NCBI GenBank assembly: GCA_037783545.1
Contig: JBBELK010000096.1
Coordinates: 1,240,001 to 1,304,000 of the forward strand
Direction of reading: 5' to 3'
DNA: 64,000 nt
From: Henricia sp. BOLD:AAB3569
Taxonomy: Eukaryota; Echinodermata; Asteroidea; Spinulosida; Echinasteridae
Shown piece after piece: positions 24,396 through 36,062 of this stretch. The notes beneath the pieces are model-generated. The model had not been told where the DNA came from. It worked only from the letters and a program-made list of their open reading frames with translations, and did no database searches. The position numbers were made by a program, and so were the translations under genes. Numbering within the stretch: position 1 is the stretch's first letter; each line of letters begins with the position of its first letter.

Positions 24396-24742
24396 TCATA
24401 TTCGTATTCGTTTTCTGCCAATGACACATGCAGAGTCTCGGTATAGCTTCAAATAGGTAGTTTAAACTAAACGGGTACTTATCTTAGATTATTGCTGACG
24501 TCCTCTCGCACAAGTAGATTGAAGTGTCCAGCAAGAATTCAGTAGTTGACCTCGGAGTGAAATAGCCTACCCCTGCTCTATTTGGCCACACGTTTGACCA
24601 GATTTCGTTGACTCGGTTTACTGCGAGCCCATTGGCTGGCAACTTGCGTGTTCCCCCGCAGTGAAGGCTTGAAATTAGCAAATTTGTCTGGTTGTTTAGT
24701 ATCGAAGCAAACGACATAGAAAATACGGGGAAGAGAGAAACC

Positions 24743-24952
24743 TAAAATGAACTGTGTGTGACGCTGTGACTGCCTGCGAATGACTTGCAACCACCCATGC
24801 AAGTGTACCACATTAATTACACGGCGCATTCTACGCACCAGTACACCACAATCAAACCTTTAGACCTTACGTAACACCCACCAACAGGTGCTCTCACACT
24901 TAGGATGAGATAACAATTCTCTTCTTATGTGCATGCCGAAGAGAATTTATAA
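24743..24952. repeat. Left arm of a 2.8-kb spaced inverted repeat
   Basis: This segment (AAAATGAACTGTGTGTGACG to GAGAATTTATAA) recurs in inverted orientation at 27,353-27,545, with small indels. The pair may be the remains of one element with long inverted repeats, or two opposite insertions. Confidence 0.8.
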
Positions 24953-25105
24953 TTATCACCCACTCTCTGCAGAAATGGAACAACTATGGGTTCCAAGATC
25001 TCATCACGGTATCTCTGGCCGTTCAGCTTCCCGTCAATGAAATGGATCGGAGCCCTGTGCGATCATTGGTACATATGGCAGCCCATACCATCGTGACGAT
25101 CAATA
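24940..25105 (-). pseudogene. Tc1-like transposase fragment, middle part
   Basis: Read on the - strand, the codons resemble the Tc1 catalytic core around TMVWAAIC...NDRTGL...RYRDEIL-type blocks, with stops and frame changes. It is a relic. It borders an oppositely oriented transposase end at 25,118. Confidence 0.55.
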
Positions 25106-25117
25106 CATTATTTTTGC

Positions 25118-25200
25118 CATGGAACATGAGGCGTAGGATAATTGCAGTTTTGGCAGCTAAACGGTGGACACACTCAGTATTAACTGTCCATGCATTCGAT
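25118..25200 (+). pseudogene. Tc1-like transposase C-terminal scrap
   Basis: The stretch GGCGTAGGATAATTGCAG and onward is nearly identical to the transposase end at 29,066-29,150 (MRRRI..VLAA). It stands head-to-tail against a - strand fragment of the same family, showing rearrangement. Confidence 0.65.
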
Positions 25201-25221
25201 GAAAACTGAAGTTTCAGGGTA

Positions 25222-25377
25222 CCTGAAGTTTCGGGCCCAGCTGTCGATGCGCACCAGAGGTCGGAACGAATCTATCAGCAGCCTGGGACAGTCTATGTTT
25301 CCAAGAGCTACCCAAACTTTCCCACGCAAGCGCGGGAGGAACTGGCTGTGGAGGCTTTTAGGAATGCATTAAATTCA
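25222..25377 (+). pseudogene. Gypsy-type gag fragment
   Basis: Two frames give RAQLSMRTRGRNESISSLGQ and, after a small indel near 25,300, SYPNFPTQAREELAVEAFRN. That order is characteristic of Ty3/Gypsy gag (QL..R...ESI..LGQ..R...AYP..P...R.ELAV.AF). No LTR or pol is visible nearby. Confidence 0.6.
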
Positions 25378-26125
25378 TATTCAATATGAATTTATCAAAA
25401 TTTGAGTCCAGGCATTATTTGTAATTGTGAGGGGCCTAGGCATACATACATGTATGTACATGTACGCATCATATGAGAACGAAACTACATGGCCGCCGTA
25501 TAGTTTTAGCTCCGCTTTCGGTGCATTATTACTATGAAACCAGTCTAAAAAATACGGCTTGTCTATTTTTGAAAACGTCTATAATGAAAACAAATAAATA
25601 AATAAAAAACCTCTGTGCTAACGTAAGTATAGTGGTTCTTGATATCAAAAACGGCTTGTCTTCGACCATGAGCGTGCTAATTAGTAACGTCTGAGTCTCC
25701 AAATATGAAGCCTCGACAGTGCTATTTTTCTTATTCCGAACGTCGGAACTTTTATAATGCTATATTATACAGAGGGCTGTTTTCCCTCATGTTTTCTGCA
25801 CGGATTCCGTACTCTGGTCCACTCCTAAATTGATTTTCCATTATAAATGTGAACACCTTTTAGTGGTTATTGAGTCGGATGAAAGAGAACAATTAAATTT
25901 TTATTACACTCTTCAGAGTGCTTGGGAATGTTTCCCAGACTTTTAGCAGGTATATATATGTATAGGCAGATTGAATCTCGTGGAGCATGTTCACGCGAAC
26001 ATTCTTTCTGTTCGGTTAACTTTGCCCAGTTGCGCTTCGAGCAACACAGCCTGGATACATAAAGGGTGTTTCGGAAATTTAACGAACTGCAAGCTCTTGA
26101 CGGGTTTCCTTTGTGTATAATCGCC

Positions 26126-26530
26126 ATGTCCACGAGTGACATCTGCAGACCACGAGTGTCTATGGTCAGTCGACAAAGCGAGGCTGTTAGAATGTTTGCA
26201 CGTTTTATGGGTGTTCGTCAAAAAACAAAAACACTTCCGCAACAGCTGTCTGTAATGGTCATCTGCGAAACATGCAGTCTTGAGTGAGTGATTTAAACGA
26301 CAATAGCGGACATGCTAGTATGATAAATTGTTTAGTTTTGTCCACGAGTGATAGCCGCAGAGCATGAGTGTCTATGACCAGTCGATGGTCAAGCCAGTTA
26401 TAGCTTTTAGGCAGTCGATGTCCACGAGTGACATATTCAGACCACGAGTGTCTATGACCAGTCGGAATTAGGCAGTCGATGTCCACGAGTGACATCTGCA
26501 GACCACGAGTGTCTATGACCAGTCGATCAA
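26126..26530. repeat. Interrupted minisatellite (TCCACGAGTGACATCTGCAG unit)
   Basis: Four copies of a unit of about 45 bp (TCCACGAGTGA, then GACCACGAGTGTCTATG and GTCAGTCGA or CCAGTCG) start near 26,128, 26,340, 26,418 and 26,480. The last two are 62 bp apart; the first is separated by about 210 bp of other sequence. Confidence 0.8.
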
Positions 26531-27217
26531 GCCAGTTAGGCAGCGTTTGTACGTGTGGGTGTCCGTATGTAAACGAAAATAGCGTACTCGCCAGTATGAA
26601 AACTTAATTTGTTCCTTCCCTAAAGTTTTGTTTTTTACTTTCAGAACATTTTGAAGAATGTCATTTGAAAGCACCTTCAAGTCGATACGAGCTACAAAGT
26701 AGACGATTATCGAAGCGCACGGGCTGGTGATTTCCCTTAGCCTGTAAGCCGCTCGCAATCCGCGCGGGAAGTCATAAGGCTCCGAGTTTTCGCAGCGAAA
26801 CCAAAGGAGTGAAAACGGCATTCGCCGCGTCTTCATGTTTCATCAACCGTAGACCAGACTAGCCTTGCAATCCGCACCATCAGATGGACACAAGTCGGCC
26901 AGTATGTGTTGGTTCCCTTACCAATTAAGCTTCATTGAATCAGTCCTGGACAGCACGCACCAAGCCATTATTAATCATACAGTTCTCAAGACTCCTTTTG
27001 GGTGAGAAGCTGTCAAATATTAGACTAATCCTCGTCGAAAGTGGCCAACATGAATCATCATACACCTGACATTTGTCTGCACAGAAAAAACTAGTATTTT
27101 AACAAATTATCATTTATCCTTTGCTATGAAGCTTTAAGGTGCTACATAGAGCCATCGCGGCTAAAGTATAATTATGTCACTTTCCTCGTTTTCAATGCAA
27201 ACTTTGTCCTCGCATTA

Positions 27218-27354
27218 TAGTACAAATCACATGACATTGTACTTAAGTGGGCGTATGTGACTGCAGCTATCCCAGAATAAAACAAGTATAACATAGTCCT
27301 GGTGTCACGTTGTTTGACTTGACGTTACAGTATATCGGGGCTGAGATGAGATTT
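27218..27354. repeat. 137-bp module, copy A
   Basis: TAGTACAAATCACATGACAT to GAGATGAGATTT is nearly identical to 28,671-28,807. Copy A continues into the inverted-repeat arm at 27,353; copy B continues into a Tc1 transposase end. Confidence 0.85.
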
Positions 27355-27545
27355 ATAAATTCTCTTCGGCATGCACATAAGAAGAGAAATGTTATCTCAT
27401 CGTAAGTGTGAGAGCACCTGTTGGTGGGTGTTACGTAAGGTCTAAAGGTTTGATTGTGGTGTATTGGTGCGTGTAATGTGGTACACTTGCATGGGTGGTT
27501 GCAAGTCATTCGCAGGCAGTCACAGCGTCACACACAGTTCATTTT
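27353..27545. repeat. Right arm of the spaced inverted repeat
   Basis: This is the reverse complement of 24,743-24,952. It starts next to the 137-bp module and ends at CACACACAGTTCATTTT. Confidence 0.8.
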
Positions 27546-27708
27546 TTATTTTTTTTTCAAGAAAAGCAGTCTTCGTTCTTACATAATTTCATTGAGCATT
27601 TCCCCAAAGGCGGACACATCGCTTTTATGTCTTTTATCTTAATCAAAACATTTTAATCGTATGTCTGTAATTCTGCACTTAATCCCGATTTTCTTACCGG
27701 GGATTAGT

Positions 27709-27728
27709 ATATATATATATATATATAA
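27709..27728. repeat. TA microsatellite
   Basis: A short run of (TA)n, about ten units. Confidence 0.9.
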
Positions 27729-27796
27729 TTTGTTTGACAATCTTTCAGTATTAAGTACATGGCATTTGACAATGTTGATGGCCGAAGTGGTCCAGT

Positions 27797-28600
27797 GGTA
27801 GCCATGTTGAACAAAGGATTTCAACGTCGTGAAACTCGTGTGCACATGCTGGTATATAATTAGGGTGCAATTGCAATAATCGTGTATCTATACAATGTTT
27901 AAATACTGAATTATAACAAGGTGGTCCATAGCACTTTCGCTCTGAACAATTGTTATAAACGAACAGCTTTACTAATAGTATACTTTGTTTGCTCGTATTT
28001 TTCTCGAGAGATGTTACCCTGGAGTCGGCCAGTACGATTCTGGCTGCTCGATCGCCTGAGGGGGTCAGATAGGAATTTTCCAGAGTATTTTTCTGTTTCA
28101 GTTTTATTCTCTGTTTTTTCGCCTATCTCGGGGTACGTATTTCGAGCTAAATTTTCTAAAAATCCACTTTCACATTGGACAAGGCGACGGACGGAGTTAA
28201 TTGTCCTTTGGTAGCCATGTTGAACAATTGATTTCAACGAGTCGTGAAACTCGTGTGCACATGGTTGTATTTTGTTAGGGTGCGTTTTCAATATTGGTAC
28301 ATATGTATGTATACAATGTTTAAACACTGAAATATAACGAGGTGGTCTATAGCACTTTCATTATAAAACATTGCTATAAACGAACAACTTACTGATAGTA
28401 TACTTTGTTTGTTCGTATTTTCCTCGAGAGATATTACTCTGGAGTCGGCCAGTACGATTCTGGCTGCTCGATCGCCAGAGGGGGTCAGATAGGAATTATC
28501 CAGAGTAATTTTTCTGCTTTTTAAGTTTTAATCTGTTTTTTTTCGCCTATATCTCAGGATACGCATTTTAAGCTAATTTTTCTAAAAATCCACTATCATG
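27797..28600. repeat. Tandem duplication, period about 413 bp
   Basis: Two direct copies start at GGTAGCCATGTTGAAC (27,797 and 28,210). Each runs through TCGGCCAGTACGATTCTGGC and GAGGGGGTCAGATAGG to TTTTCTAAAAATCCACT. They differ at scattered bases and small indels, so the duplication is not very recent. Confidence 0.85.
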
Positions 28601-28670
28601 TTGGTTCAACTGGTTTAACAAGTTGTGATCGGACTTTTCCCAGAGCCAGATTTTTGTAATGTATATTATG

Positions 28671-28807
28671 TAGTACAAATCACATGACATTGTACTTAAG
28701 TGGGCGTATGTGACTGCAGCTATCCCAGAATAAAACAAGTATAACATAGTCCTGGTGTCACGTTGTTTGAATTGACGTTACAGTATATCGGGGCTGAGAT
28801 GAGATTT
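28671..28807. repeat. 137-bp module, copy B
   Basis: Same length as copy A with very few differences. It directly precedes the Tc1 transposase end. Confidence 0.85.
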
Positions 28808-28808
28808 C

Positions 28809-29121
28809 AGTATTTCAACAAGACAATGCACGTCCCCATGTGGCACGCATCTGCAGGGACTTCTTGGAAAATGCCGATGTTGATGTTCTCCCATGGCCTG
28901 CGATGAGTCCGGATCTGAACCCCATTGAGCATTTGTGGGATGAGCTCAACCGCCGGATTCGACGACGTGAACCACCACCCGAAACCCAGCAGCAGCTCAG
29001 ACAGGCTTTGGTGGAAGAGTGGACAGCTCTTGAGCAAAATGTCATTCGTAACCTTTGCCGATCCATGAGGCGTAGGATAACTGCAGTTTTGGCAGCTAAC
29101 GGTGGACACACTCAGTATTAA
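28809..29121 (+). pseudogene. Tc1 transposase, C-terminal catalytic part
   Basis: The frame encodes FQQDNARPHVAR with the second catalytic Asp, then LPWPAMSPDLNPIEHLWDEL with the third acidic residue (DD34-35E type). It ends CRSMRRRI...NGGHTQY at TAA. This is the last third of a Tc1-family transposase. The DNA-binding domains and first Asp are absent. Confidence 0.9.
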
Positions 29122-29338
29122 CTGTCTATGCATTTGACGAAAACTTAAGTTTCAGGGTACCTTGTTATTTTGTTAGTTGTTTCAATGTTAGTGCATTTAT
29201 AACATGTTTTTTGTTTGTTTTTTATACCAACAACACCTTTACATAAGTTATTGTTGGCCAAAAATAGAACATGGGATCAATATTAATAAAATATTGAAAC
29301 TGTAGTAGGTGGTGCGTTTCTTTTTTCCAGGAGTGTAT
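28809..29338 (+). mobile_element. Tc1/mariner element, 3' end
   Basis: It contains the end of a Tc1 transposase and a 3' flank finishing in a terminal repeat near TTTTTTCCAGGAGTGTATA (29,320-29,338). The 5' half of the element is missing, replaced by the 137-bp module. Confidence 0.75.
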
Positions 29339-29351
29339 ATAGGAATGAACA

Positions 29352-29563
29352 CAGAAATGTGTTGTTGTTAATTTTATGGCATCTTCGGCAACTAGGGCCC
29401 TTTATGCCATTAACTATATGGGTTTTAGCTTTAACTATTCTTTATTATCAACTAGAGATGACGAAGAAGGAGTTTCAGTTTTAGAAGTGGGAGGAAAACC
29501 CCCAGAGAAATCCCCACGCGGTCAAGTAGGGGCTGCAAACCCAATCCACATACAACAGAAACG
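29352..29563 (-). repeat. SINE body fragment without tRNA head
   Basis: It is nearly identical to the body of the SINE at 29,735-30,032 (ATGGCATCTTCGGCAACTA, AAACCCCCAGAGAAAT, GCGGTCAAGTAGGG). It lacks the tRNA-like part. Confidence 0.75.
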
Positions 29564-29734
29564 TGTTACGTAATGGCGCACTACACCTGTCGTACAATAC
29601 CGAAAAGAAAACTCACATTGTTGCAAGAGGATGCTTGAGTTGGTACTCCCAGTTTTGCACGGGTAAAAATCATGTGGCGTTTGTTATACCCAGTAACCTT
29701 GGCAACACAAAAAGGAGACGTTTTCACTGTAGTA

Positions 29735-30032
29735 CTGTAGTTGTTGTTGTTGTATATTTTATGGCATCTTCGGCAACTAAGGCCCTTTATGCCATCAACT
29801 ATACGGTTTTAGCTTTAACTATACTATATTATCAACTTGAGATGACGAAGAAGGAGTTGCAGTTTTAGAAGTGGGAGAAAAACCCCCAGAGAAATGCCCC
29901 AGGGGAAAACCCACGCGGTCAAGTAGGGACTGCAAACCCAATCCACATACACGCCCCGGATTCGAACCCGGGACGCCAGAGGTGAAAGGCGAGGAAAGAA
30001 CCCGTACGCCAACCCGACCGCCCCCTAGGACT
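29735..30032 (-). mobile_element. tRNA-derived SINE
   Basis: Read on the - strand, it starts with a tRNA-like head (about 30,025-29,945) containing GTTGGCGTACGGG and a B box GGTTCGAATCC at 29,968-29,958. A body follows with GGGTTTTCCCC/CTCCCACTT segments, and a tail of AAC triplets ends near 29,735. It lies in the same orientation as the 29,352 fragment. Confidence 0.8.
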
Positions 30033-30059
30033 GTAGCTAACGTCGAGTCACATATATGC

Positions 30060-30555
30060 AGCACGATATGTGACGGAGGGTACACTGTTTCCATTGTTCC
30101 CCTATTGTGTCTCAAACATCAAAGGAATTTTAAAGGAATTTCTTTCAGGTTTTAGGGGGGTGGCGTGGTATAAGAGTGTGTTGAGATATTCTTGGGTTTC
30201 AATTTCTTGACAACCGGTTGCTAACCGCCATTACCGTGTCCATACTATGGCACGCCAAAGCGAAAATAATTCAACACTGATAATTTAACGTCAACCCTGA
30301 AAAACAAGTCAACAAAAAAGGTTGGCATGACTTTTAAATGTTGATAGACCGTTTGAAACCGGCATACCGTGCTTTTGTTTTTAAAAATGTTGAGACTTGT
30401 TTTTCAGGATTGATGGTAGAACTATGTTTAATTATTTCCGCTTTGGCGTGCCATAGTATTGACACAGTAATGGCAGATGGCGACCGGTTGTCAAGAAAGT
30501 AAACCCAAGAATAGGGACGTTGGGGGGAGTCCCTTTGTCACATATCGTGCTGGGG
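30060..30555. repeat. Foldback element
   Basis: The outer ends AGCACGATATGTGACGGAGG (30,060) and TTTGTCACATATCGTGCTGG (30,535) are inverted. Longer inner arms (about 30,190-30,320 and 30,395-30,515) include TGGCACGCCAAAGCG and CGCTTTGGCGTGCCA. No coding content. Confidence 0.75.
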
Positions 30556-30559
30556 TATA

Positions 30560-31700
30560 TAAAGCCAACTTACATAAAAAATAATAAAAAATTGTGGGAA
30601 AACGAATGGTCACGGAAGTTAAGAATTACCCGTCCTCGCTAGATTCAACAAACAAGAAAATTACAAAAGACACCTGAATTAATTCTTTGAAATGGGTTTC
30701 ATTTTCAGCAAATCTGGAAATTGACAAAAAAAGTAAACAAAACACTAGCAGACAGAATACAATGTATTGATAATTAAAGGACAAGTAAATAATGCGATTA
30801 AAAATGAAATAACTGATTTTGAAGAAAAGCCGAAACCTAATAAACGTGCAACTGCACAAACTCAATGAACTAAAAATGAAAATTTCTCTGTAAAATTGCC
30901 CAAATTACTCGGCTAAGCCGATGCCAAAATACATGCATTCTTCATAGTACATGTATTGAAACAGAACCAAATGGGGAAAATAAATGAATTAAAAAGGCAA
31001 ATACATGTAGTATAATTCCGACGCAAATAAAGCTAAATTATATTTGAATATAGAAAAATAGAACATATCCCCAGCCCATATTATAACTTGCATGTACGAA
31101 CAACAGATTTGTGAAGTTTAAACTTATAAGTTTTGCATTCCTGCAACTTTAACAATTATATTATTAGAATTTGATATAAATTTATAACGGGCAATCGAGC
31201 ATTCCCAAATTCGTTCTAAATAGATCTGTACCATCAATGGCATAATTAAACATTTTGGATGCATATGCTGATAAGCACTACACATTTTACAATTCAACAT
31301 AGAGGAAATCTTCGAGAACAAAAAATGAAAGAACAAAATAGATTGAACAAAACAAAATGTGAAATGACAGATTCGGAAATAAAATGACACTTAATGCAGT
31401 CTAACATTTGAGAATTTCTGAACGTTAAAAACAACGTGAGCAGTGATGCACTTACCAAACTCAAAAATTGATATTGATGTAACCACTCTGAAGATTATAC
31501 ATGTATACGGTATGGTGATCCACATGGCCGTGTGTACTTATACAGGTTTATGAAATTGGGCCCAGGATTTATATTGATCAGTGTTCATGCCTTTCATTTG
31601 AAGTCGGCTGTATGCAGAATCTTCAAATACAATTTTTCAGAAGAAAAAAATTAGATATATGTAAATGCAATATCTGGTATGGTGCCCAAAAACTCTGTTT
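30560..31700. other. Gene-free AT-rich stretch
   Basis: Only short frames in AT-rich DNA. I see no exon or ordered repeat. Confidence 0.5.
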
Positions 31701-31707
31701 GCTAGGA

Positions 31708-31978
31708 TAGGGCGACAATTTGTGTGTAAAAAAGCTATATTAGGGCGACACGCTTAATAGGGCGACAATTTGGTGTCGCCCTGAAATTTTTGAGATTAAA
31801 AACCATTTTTTTAGGTCAAAAACCATTTCTTTAAAATCGAGAACCATTTTTATTAGGTCTAGAACTGGTCTGTAACAATTTTTGGAAGCTTTGGGTAGAC
31901 AAATTTTGTGTCAATTTGAGTGATTCTTCCCAAAAATTCGGTGGTCCCCGGGAAAAGGCTTCCCGAATTGTCGCCCTA
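31708..31978. mobile_element. MITE with TAGGGCGACAATTTG ends
   Basis: Inverted ends (TAGGGCGACAATTTG at 31,708; CGAATTGTCGCCCTA to 31,978) enclose 271 bp. An internal copy of the end forms a hairpin near 31,757-31,783. The TA at each border fits a TA target duplication, as in Tc1/mariner-type MITEs. Confidence 0.7.
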
Positions 31979-32039
31979 TTGCTGCATCCATGCAGGGTTA
32001 TTACAATCACCACTAATATGAAACAACACAAATTGGGAT

Positions 32040-32205
32040 GAAATATCATAGGGACCATATCGGGATTTAAACCACGAGACCTCCGACTCACTGGGCAGAT
32101 GCTCTACCAGCTGAACTATAAGGCACAGTGGTGTACTCCCAGATGGGTATACCTCAGGGAGTCAGAGGTCTCAGGTTCAAATCCTGATAAGGTCCCTGGA
32201 ATTTT
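32040..32205. repeat. Inverted pair of tRNA-like sequences
   Basis: The left half, on the - strand, has a tRNA A-box-like TTCAGCTGGTAGAGC and a degenerate B box (GTGGTTTAAATCCC). The right half carries GGTTCAAATCC on the + strand. The flanks AGGGACCATATC and GATAAGGTCCCT pair. Neither half forms a complete, canonical tRNA, so it is scored as a repeat. Confidence 0.6.
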
Positions 32206-32489
32206 CCTCTTATCTCAAGTTTGAGAACATGAATGTTACAGAACAAAAAGCATCATAAAATACTTAAATTCCGAGATAAAATAAGTACTAGGCAAGTAAC
32301 TTACAAGGGGATATTTTAAAGACCATCTGACTGAGTTATTGCAAACTGATCTTCATTGTTTTAAGTTTTAACAAAACATTTAGCTCTTCTTTTAAAAAAT
32401 TGACAAATAACTTCTCAAATTAAACTATTTTTATATTTTAGCAAAACAAAAATAAAGCAAATCGTAGTTGTTATACAATAACTTCATTG

Positions 32490-33830
32490 AAAGACACAGG
32501 CTCGTCAGTGCGTGACAGACAAATTCGTGCCACGAATTTCACCGCGATCTATACCTTGCCCTGGCAGCCGCTTTTACGGTCCTACACCCTGTAGGGCATT
32601 TTGCAGTCTAATAGCATCGTCCATTCTAGTACCGGGTGTATCTTTTCGAAATCAAATATTTATCACAGAAAACACACCCTTTGTAAATTCATGACATTTA
32701 GTTTCAGCCATATTCACATTATACATGTATTACAGATATTATACGGTCACATTTGCTTCAAAGTGTCATATACTAGTAGATGGTTGAATGGCCACCCACC
32801 TTTGGTCCCAAATGCCATGTGTATAATGCTTATAAAGGTACACACCGGCCTACCGTTTACATGATTTAGTGATTTAGCATCACTGACAATACTTTTTCGA
32901 TGGTCGTTGTGACAAAAAATAATCAAAATGTCACGTAAGTAACATTTTTAAAAATAACAAAAGAGGCCCGTATTGGGCTATACGCTTTACCAGCCGGCCA
33001 TCGCTGTATAATATGTTGTAAATAAAGGTGTCGTTCGATACGGGCCGACACGTGTTTAAACCTCAGTTTCCCTGACTAATCACACCTTGCATGATCCTCC
33101 CAAGGTCAGCGCTGACTCGCGGAAGGTACTCGAACGCAGTGGTTTCTTGCACGTCCGCAATGCATGGTGCTTTTTTTTCTTTGGATATTTGTATCGCCGC
33201 AATTTCGCGAAGATTCTCTCGTCCATATCAAAACCCAAAAACCCTTCTAATGAAACCTGCTGGCAGATTTGTCTACAAATTGGAAAATACAGTATGTAAA
33301 TAGTGTTCGTAGGACATTATTTTCCATCAAGAAGAGAAACCAACCGCGAATGACAAAAGCAACTCGCACTTCACGCTGGTTTCTACGGCTGGAAATAAAA
33401 CTAACTTCGAGACCACGTGATTTTCTGGAACCGAAATCTGGTACCAGAAAATCACATGACCTTGGTTTCTTTGACAAATGCTAAAAAACGGCAAAATTTG
33501 CTGGTTTCTTTTCAGGATCTTGTATGGGTCCATTTTGAGCCCAAAATAGCCCAACAAAGCCGGTGTGTCCCTTTAAGAAACCTCTATAAAGAGGCCACCT
33601 CTTTATAGTGGCCATTTTTTTACGGTCCCGAGGGTGGCCACTATAGACAAGTTTCACTTTACAACAACACACACAACTAAGCGCGCACGCGTGTTTCGAT
33701 TAGCCTAGCAACGCATAAACACACTGTGGTGAGCTCAAATATGGCCTCCACCCTCTGGGATTGTAAGAGCAGCTGCCAGTGAAATTCGTGCCACGAATTT
33801 GTTCATGGTGTATTGACGAGCCGCGTCTTT
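32490..33830. mobile_element. TIR element, about 1.34 kb
   Basis: The left end (32,490-32,545: AAAGACACAGGCTCGTCAG, then AAATTCGTGCCACGAATTTC) recurs inverted at 33,780-33,830. The core ATTCGTGCCACGAAT is itself palindromic. Inside lie short hairpins, for example around 33,590-33,640. No transposase frame is visible. The exact termini and target duplication are unclear. Confidence 0.6.
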
Positions 33831-35020
33831 AACCTTTTAAACGTTAATCGGACAAATTTTGTACCATAACTCTATGCATAAAAAAATACGACAGTTAAAG
33901 GAGCGTGTCCAGATCACATGTTTTCCATGGGTGTTGAGATTTTGATACCATATTATTTGTCATATTTTCTTATTACCATTCTGACATTTCACACTCTTAA
34001 TCTGTATAATTTCAAGGATATTGTCAAAAAAACCACCGATTACATTACTCCAACCTTTTTGCTTTCACATTCAAATTGGAGAATAATCCATTTAAAAGAA
34101 AATTCTGGACAAGCTCGTTTAAAGGTTAAACCAGTGTACTATTCTTCGGATTTCACATTTAACATGATTTATAAAACGTATACCATTACCATCGCTTTGG
34201 TGGGATGCAATTAAACGTTTCTGCATTGTTTTTAAATGCTTACCATGTGTATGAAGATCAATATTCTTGTTGTACATACATTATCAATTGTTTCATTGGG
34301 CTTTCATTTCGTCACTTTATGTTACACTTAAGTCTACTTAAGGTGAATAAATAGGAAGAACCGGCATTGTCAATTACACTGTACATGTAACTAAATTTGA
34401 TACATGTATCTAAAAAACAATTCTCAAACATTACTTTCTTCAAAAAAGTTATATCAGGAAGAATAAATTAGTGAATTATATTGTCACTTTCAATGAGAAT
34501 TTCCTGTACAACTTGTCAGTCAAGTACGTGTACATTTTTTTGCAAATTTATACAATGGGCGTAAATGGTCAAATAACAAAAAAGGTGCTTGGATGAGTTG
34601 CATCCCAGCACGACCTGGCTATACACGTATAATGTAACTCCTTCATTTAGGGGTCTAATGTGTGATGTTAAACTGATTTAAAATAAATGTTACGAGTTTA
34701 ATCTTGTAAGAAAAATACTTGCAGTTGCCAGATGTACCGGTATGTGAACAGTGAACTACATGTACATGTAACTGCAAGTTTATTAATCCAACAACTGCAT
34801 TTGATATCATGCAAACAATATTGCTTGTTTTTGATACATAACATCGAGATAATTATTTTGACAAGTTAATCGACACATGAAAATATGTAGATACATGTAG
34901 TACTATCCCCAAAATGTCTGTACCCAATTAATTTGTTTCAACACTTCTGAAGCACAAGTGTCAGATGTACAGTAACTGAGACACCAAACATTTATACATG
35001 TAGACCCCTAATTAATAAGT
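33831..35020. other. Gene-free AT-rich stretch
   Basis: No exon or repeat architecture is recognised, apart from scattered ACATGTA motifs common across the window. Confidence 0.45.
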
Positions 35021-35023
35021 AAA

Positions 35024-35425
35024 AGATGAATTTAGAAACACGAGAAAATTGCAGTGCCCCGACTGGGATTTGAACCCAGGAGGTCCTTGGCTTACATGAC
35101 CAATAGACTGCCGAAGTGAATACGTCATCTTTTGTTGGTTGCCCAGACAATTGGCTCTAAACTAAAAATCACTGAACCGTGTCCCTATGCTTTTGCAATG
35201 GTACTTTTCCGACGGCCATGTTAGTTTAGAGCCAATTGCCATGGCAACCCACGTCACACTTCGGCTGTCTATTGCTCTACATGTACCAACTGTATGAGCT
35301 ATCTGGGCATCCAGATTGGTAGAGCAATTGGCAGAGCAATTGGCCATGTAAGCCAAGGACCTGGGTTCGAATCCCAGTCGCAGCACTGCAATTTTCTTGT
35401 GTTTCTAAATCCATCTTTCAATTAT
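35024..35425. repeat. Foldback element with tRNA-like arms around a MITE core
   Basis: The left arm (TTTAGAAACACGAGAAAATTGC and a - strand GGTTCAAATCC box) pairs with a right arm carrying A box TGGTAGAGCA (35,318-35,327), B box GGTTCGAATCC (35,364-35,374) and GCAATTTTCTTGTGTTTCTA. The core is related to the MITE at 2105-2275 (GAAGTG..ACGTCA, GCCATGGCAAC..CGTCAC). The right tRNA-like part has an internal duplication of AGAGCAATTGGC. Confidence 0.7.
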
Positions 35426-36062
35426 CAATCCTGTCATATATATACCTTCAATAATTAATAAGTGTTTGGTAAGTATGCAAAATAGGAATATAGAATTAAG
35501 TACTGACAAAGACATGCTAAAGCACTTTTCGACTTGCACTCAGCGAGCAAAATGCAAGAATGACGTGGTGACGGTAATTGGTCAGCAGCAGGGAGCACAC
35601 TACAGTGCATGCGCAGTTAGATTACGTGAAGCGTGTGCACAAATTCTTTCTGACGACACAGAATGGGTTTCGTGAAGTGAATGTATGTAGCCTCGAACAT
35701 ATGCAGATGCATAATACTACGTGCTTTGGCCAGTACAGTGAACTGCTGTTCGTTGTATTGTTTCGAGCATTTGGGGTGATCAAGCAAGTGTTGTCCTAGA
35801 CCTACATGTACATGTATGTACAGCAGATGTGCATTCTGGCTGTGTGGCAGCTTTGCGAGCATCCTTGCAGACGCGTGACGGCTGTTTGCAGGAAGGTTGC
35901 TGCGGATGTACATGTACGTCTCAACGACTGGTGGATCGCACAAAACAGCACGTTCCATCCTCCATCCGAAAAGTACTTTAGCATGTCTTATTAGACCCAT
36001 AATTTTAGGAATTGCTTTATATACGTATGCCATCAAGGCATCATGCAGAGAGTCAATCTCAC

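Noticed and set aside
26126-26530. CRISPR-like repeat-spacer pattern
   Set aside because: Unequal spacing, imperfect units of about 45 bp, no cas genes and a eukaryotic context. It is a minisatellite.
32040-32110. Functional tRNA gene on the - strand
   Set aside because: The B box is degenerate (TTTAAATCC), the anticodon arm does not close cleanly and an inverted copy sits next to it. Better read as a tRNA-derived repeat.
35320-35395. Functional tRNA gene on the + strand
   Set aside because: A and B boxes are present, but an internal duplication of AGAGCAATTGGC breaks the cloverleaf, and the left arm of the foldback carries its mirror.
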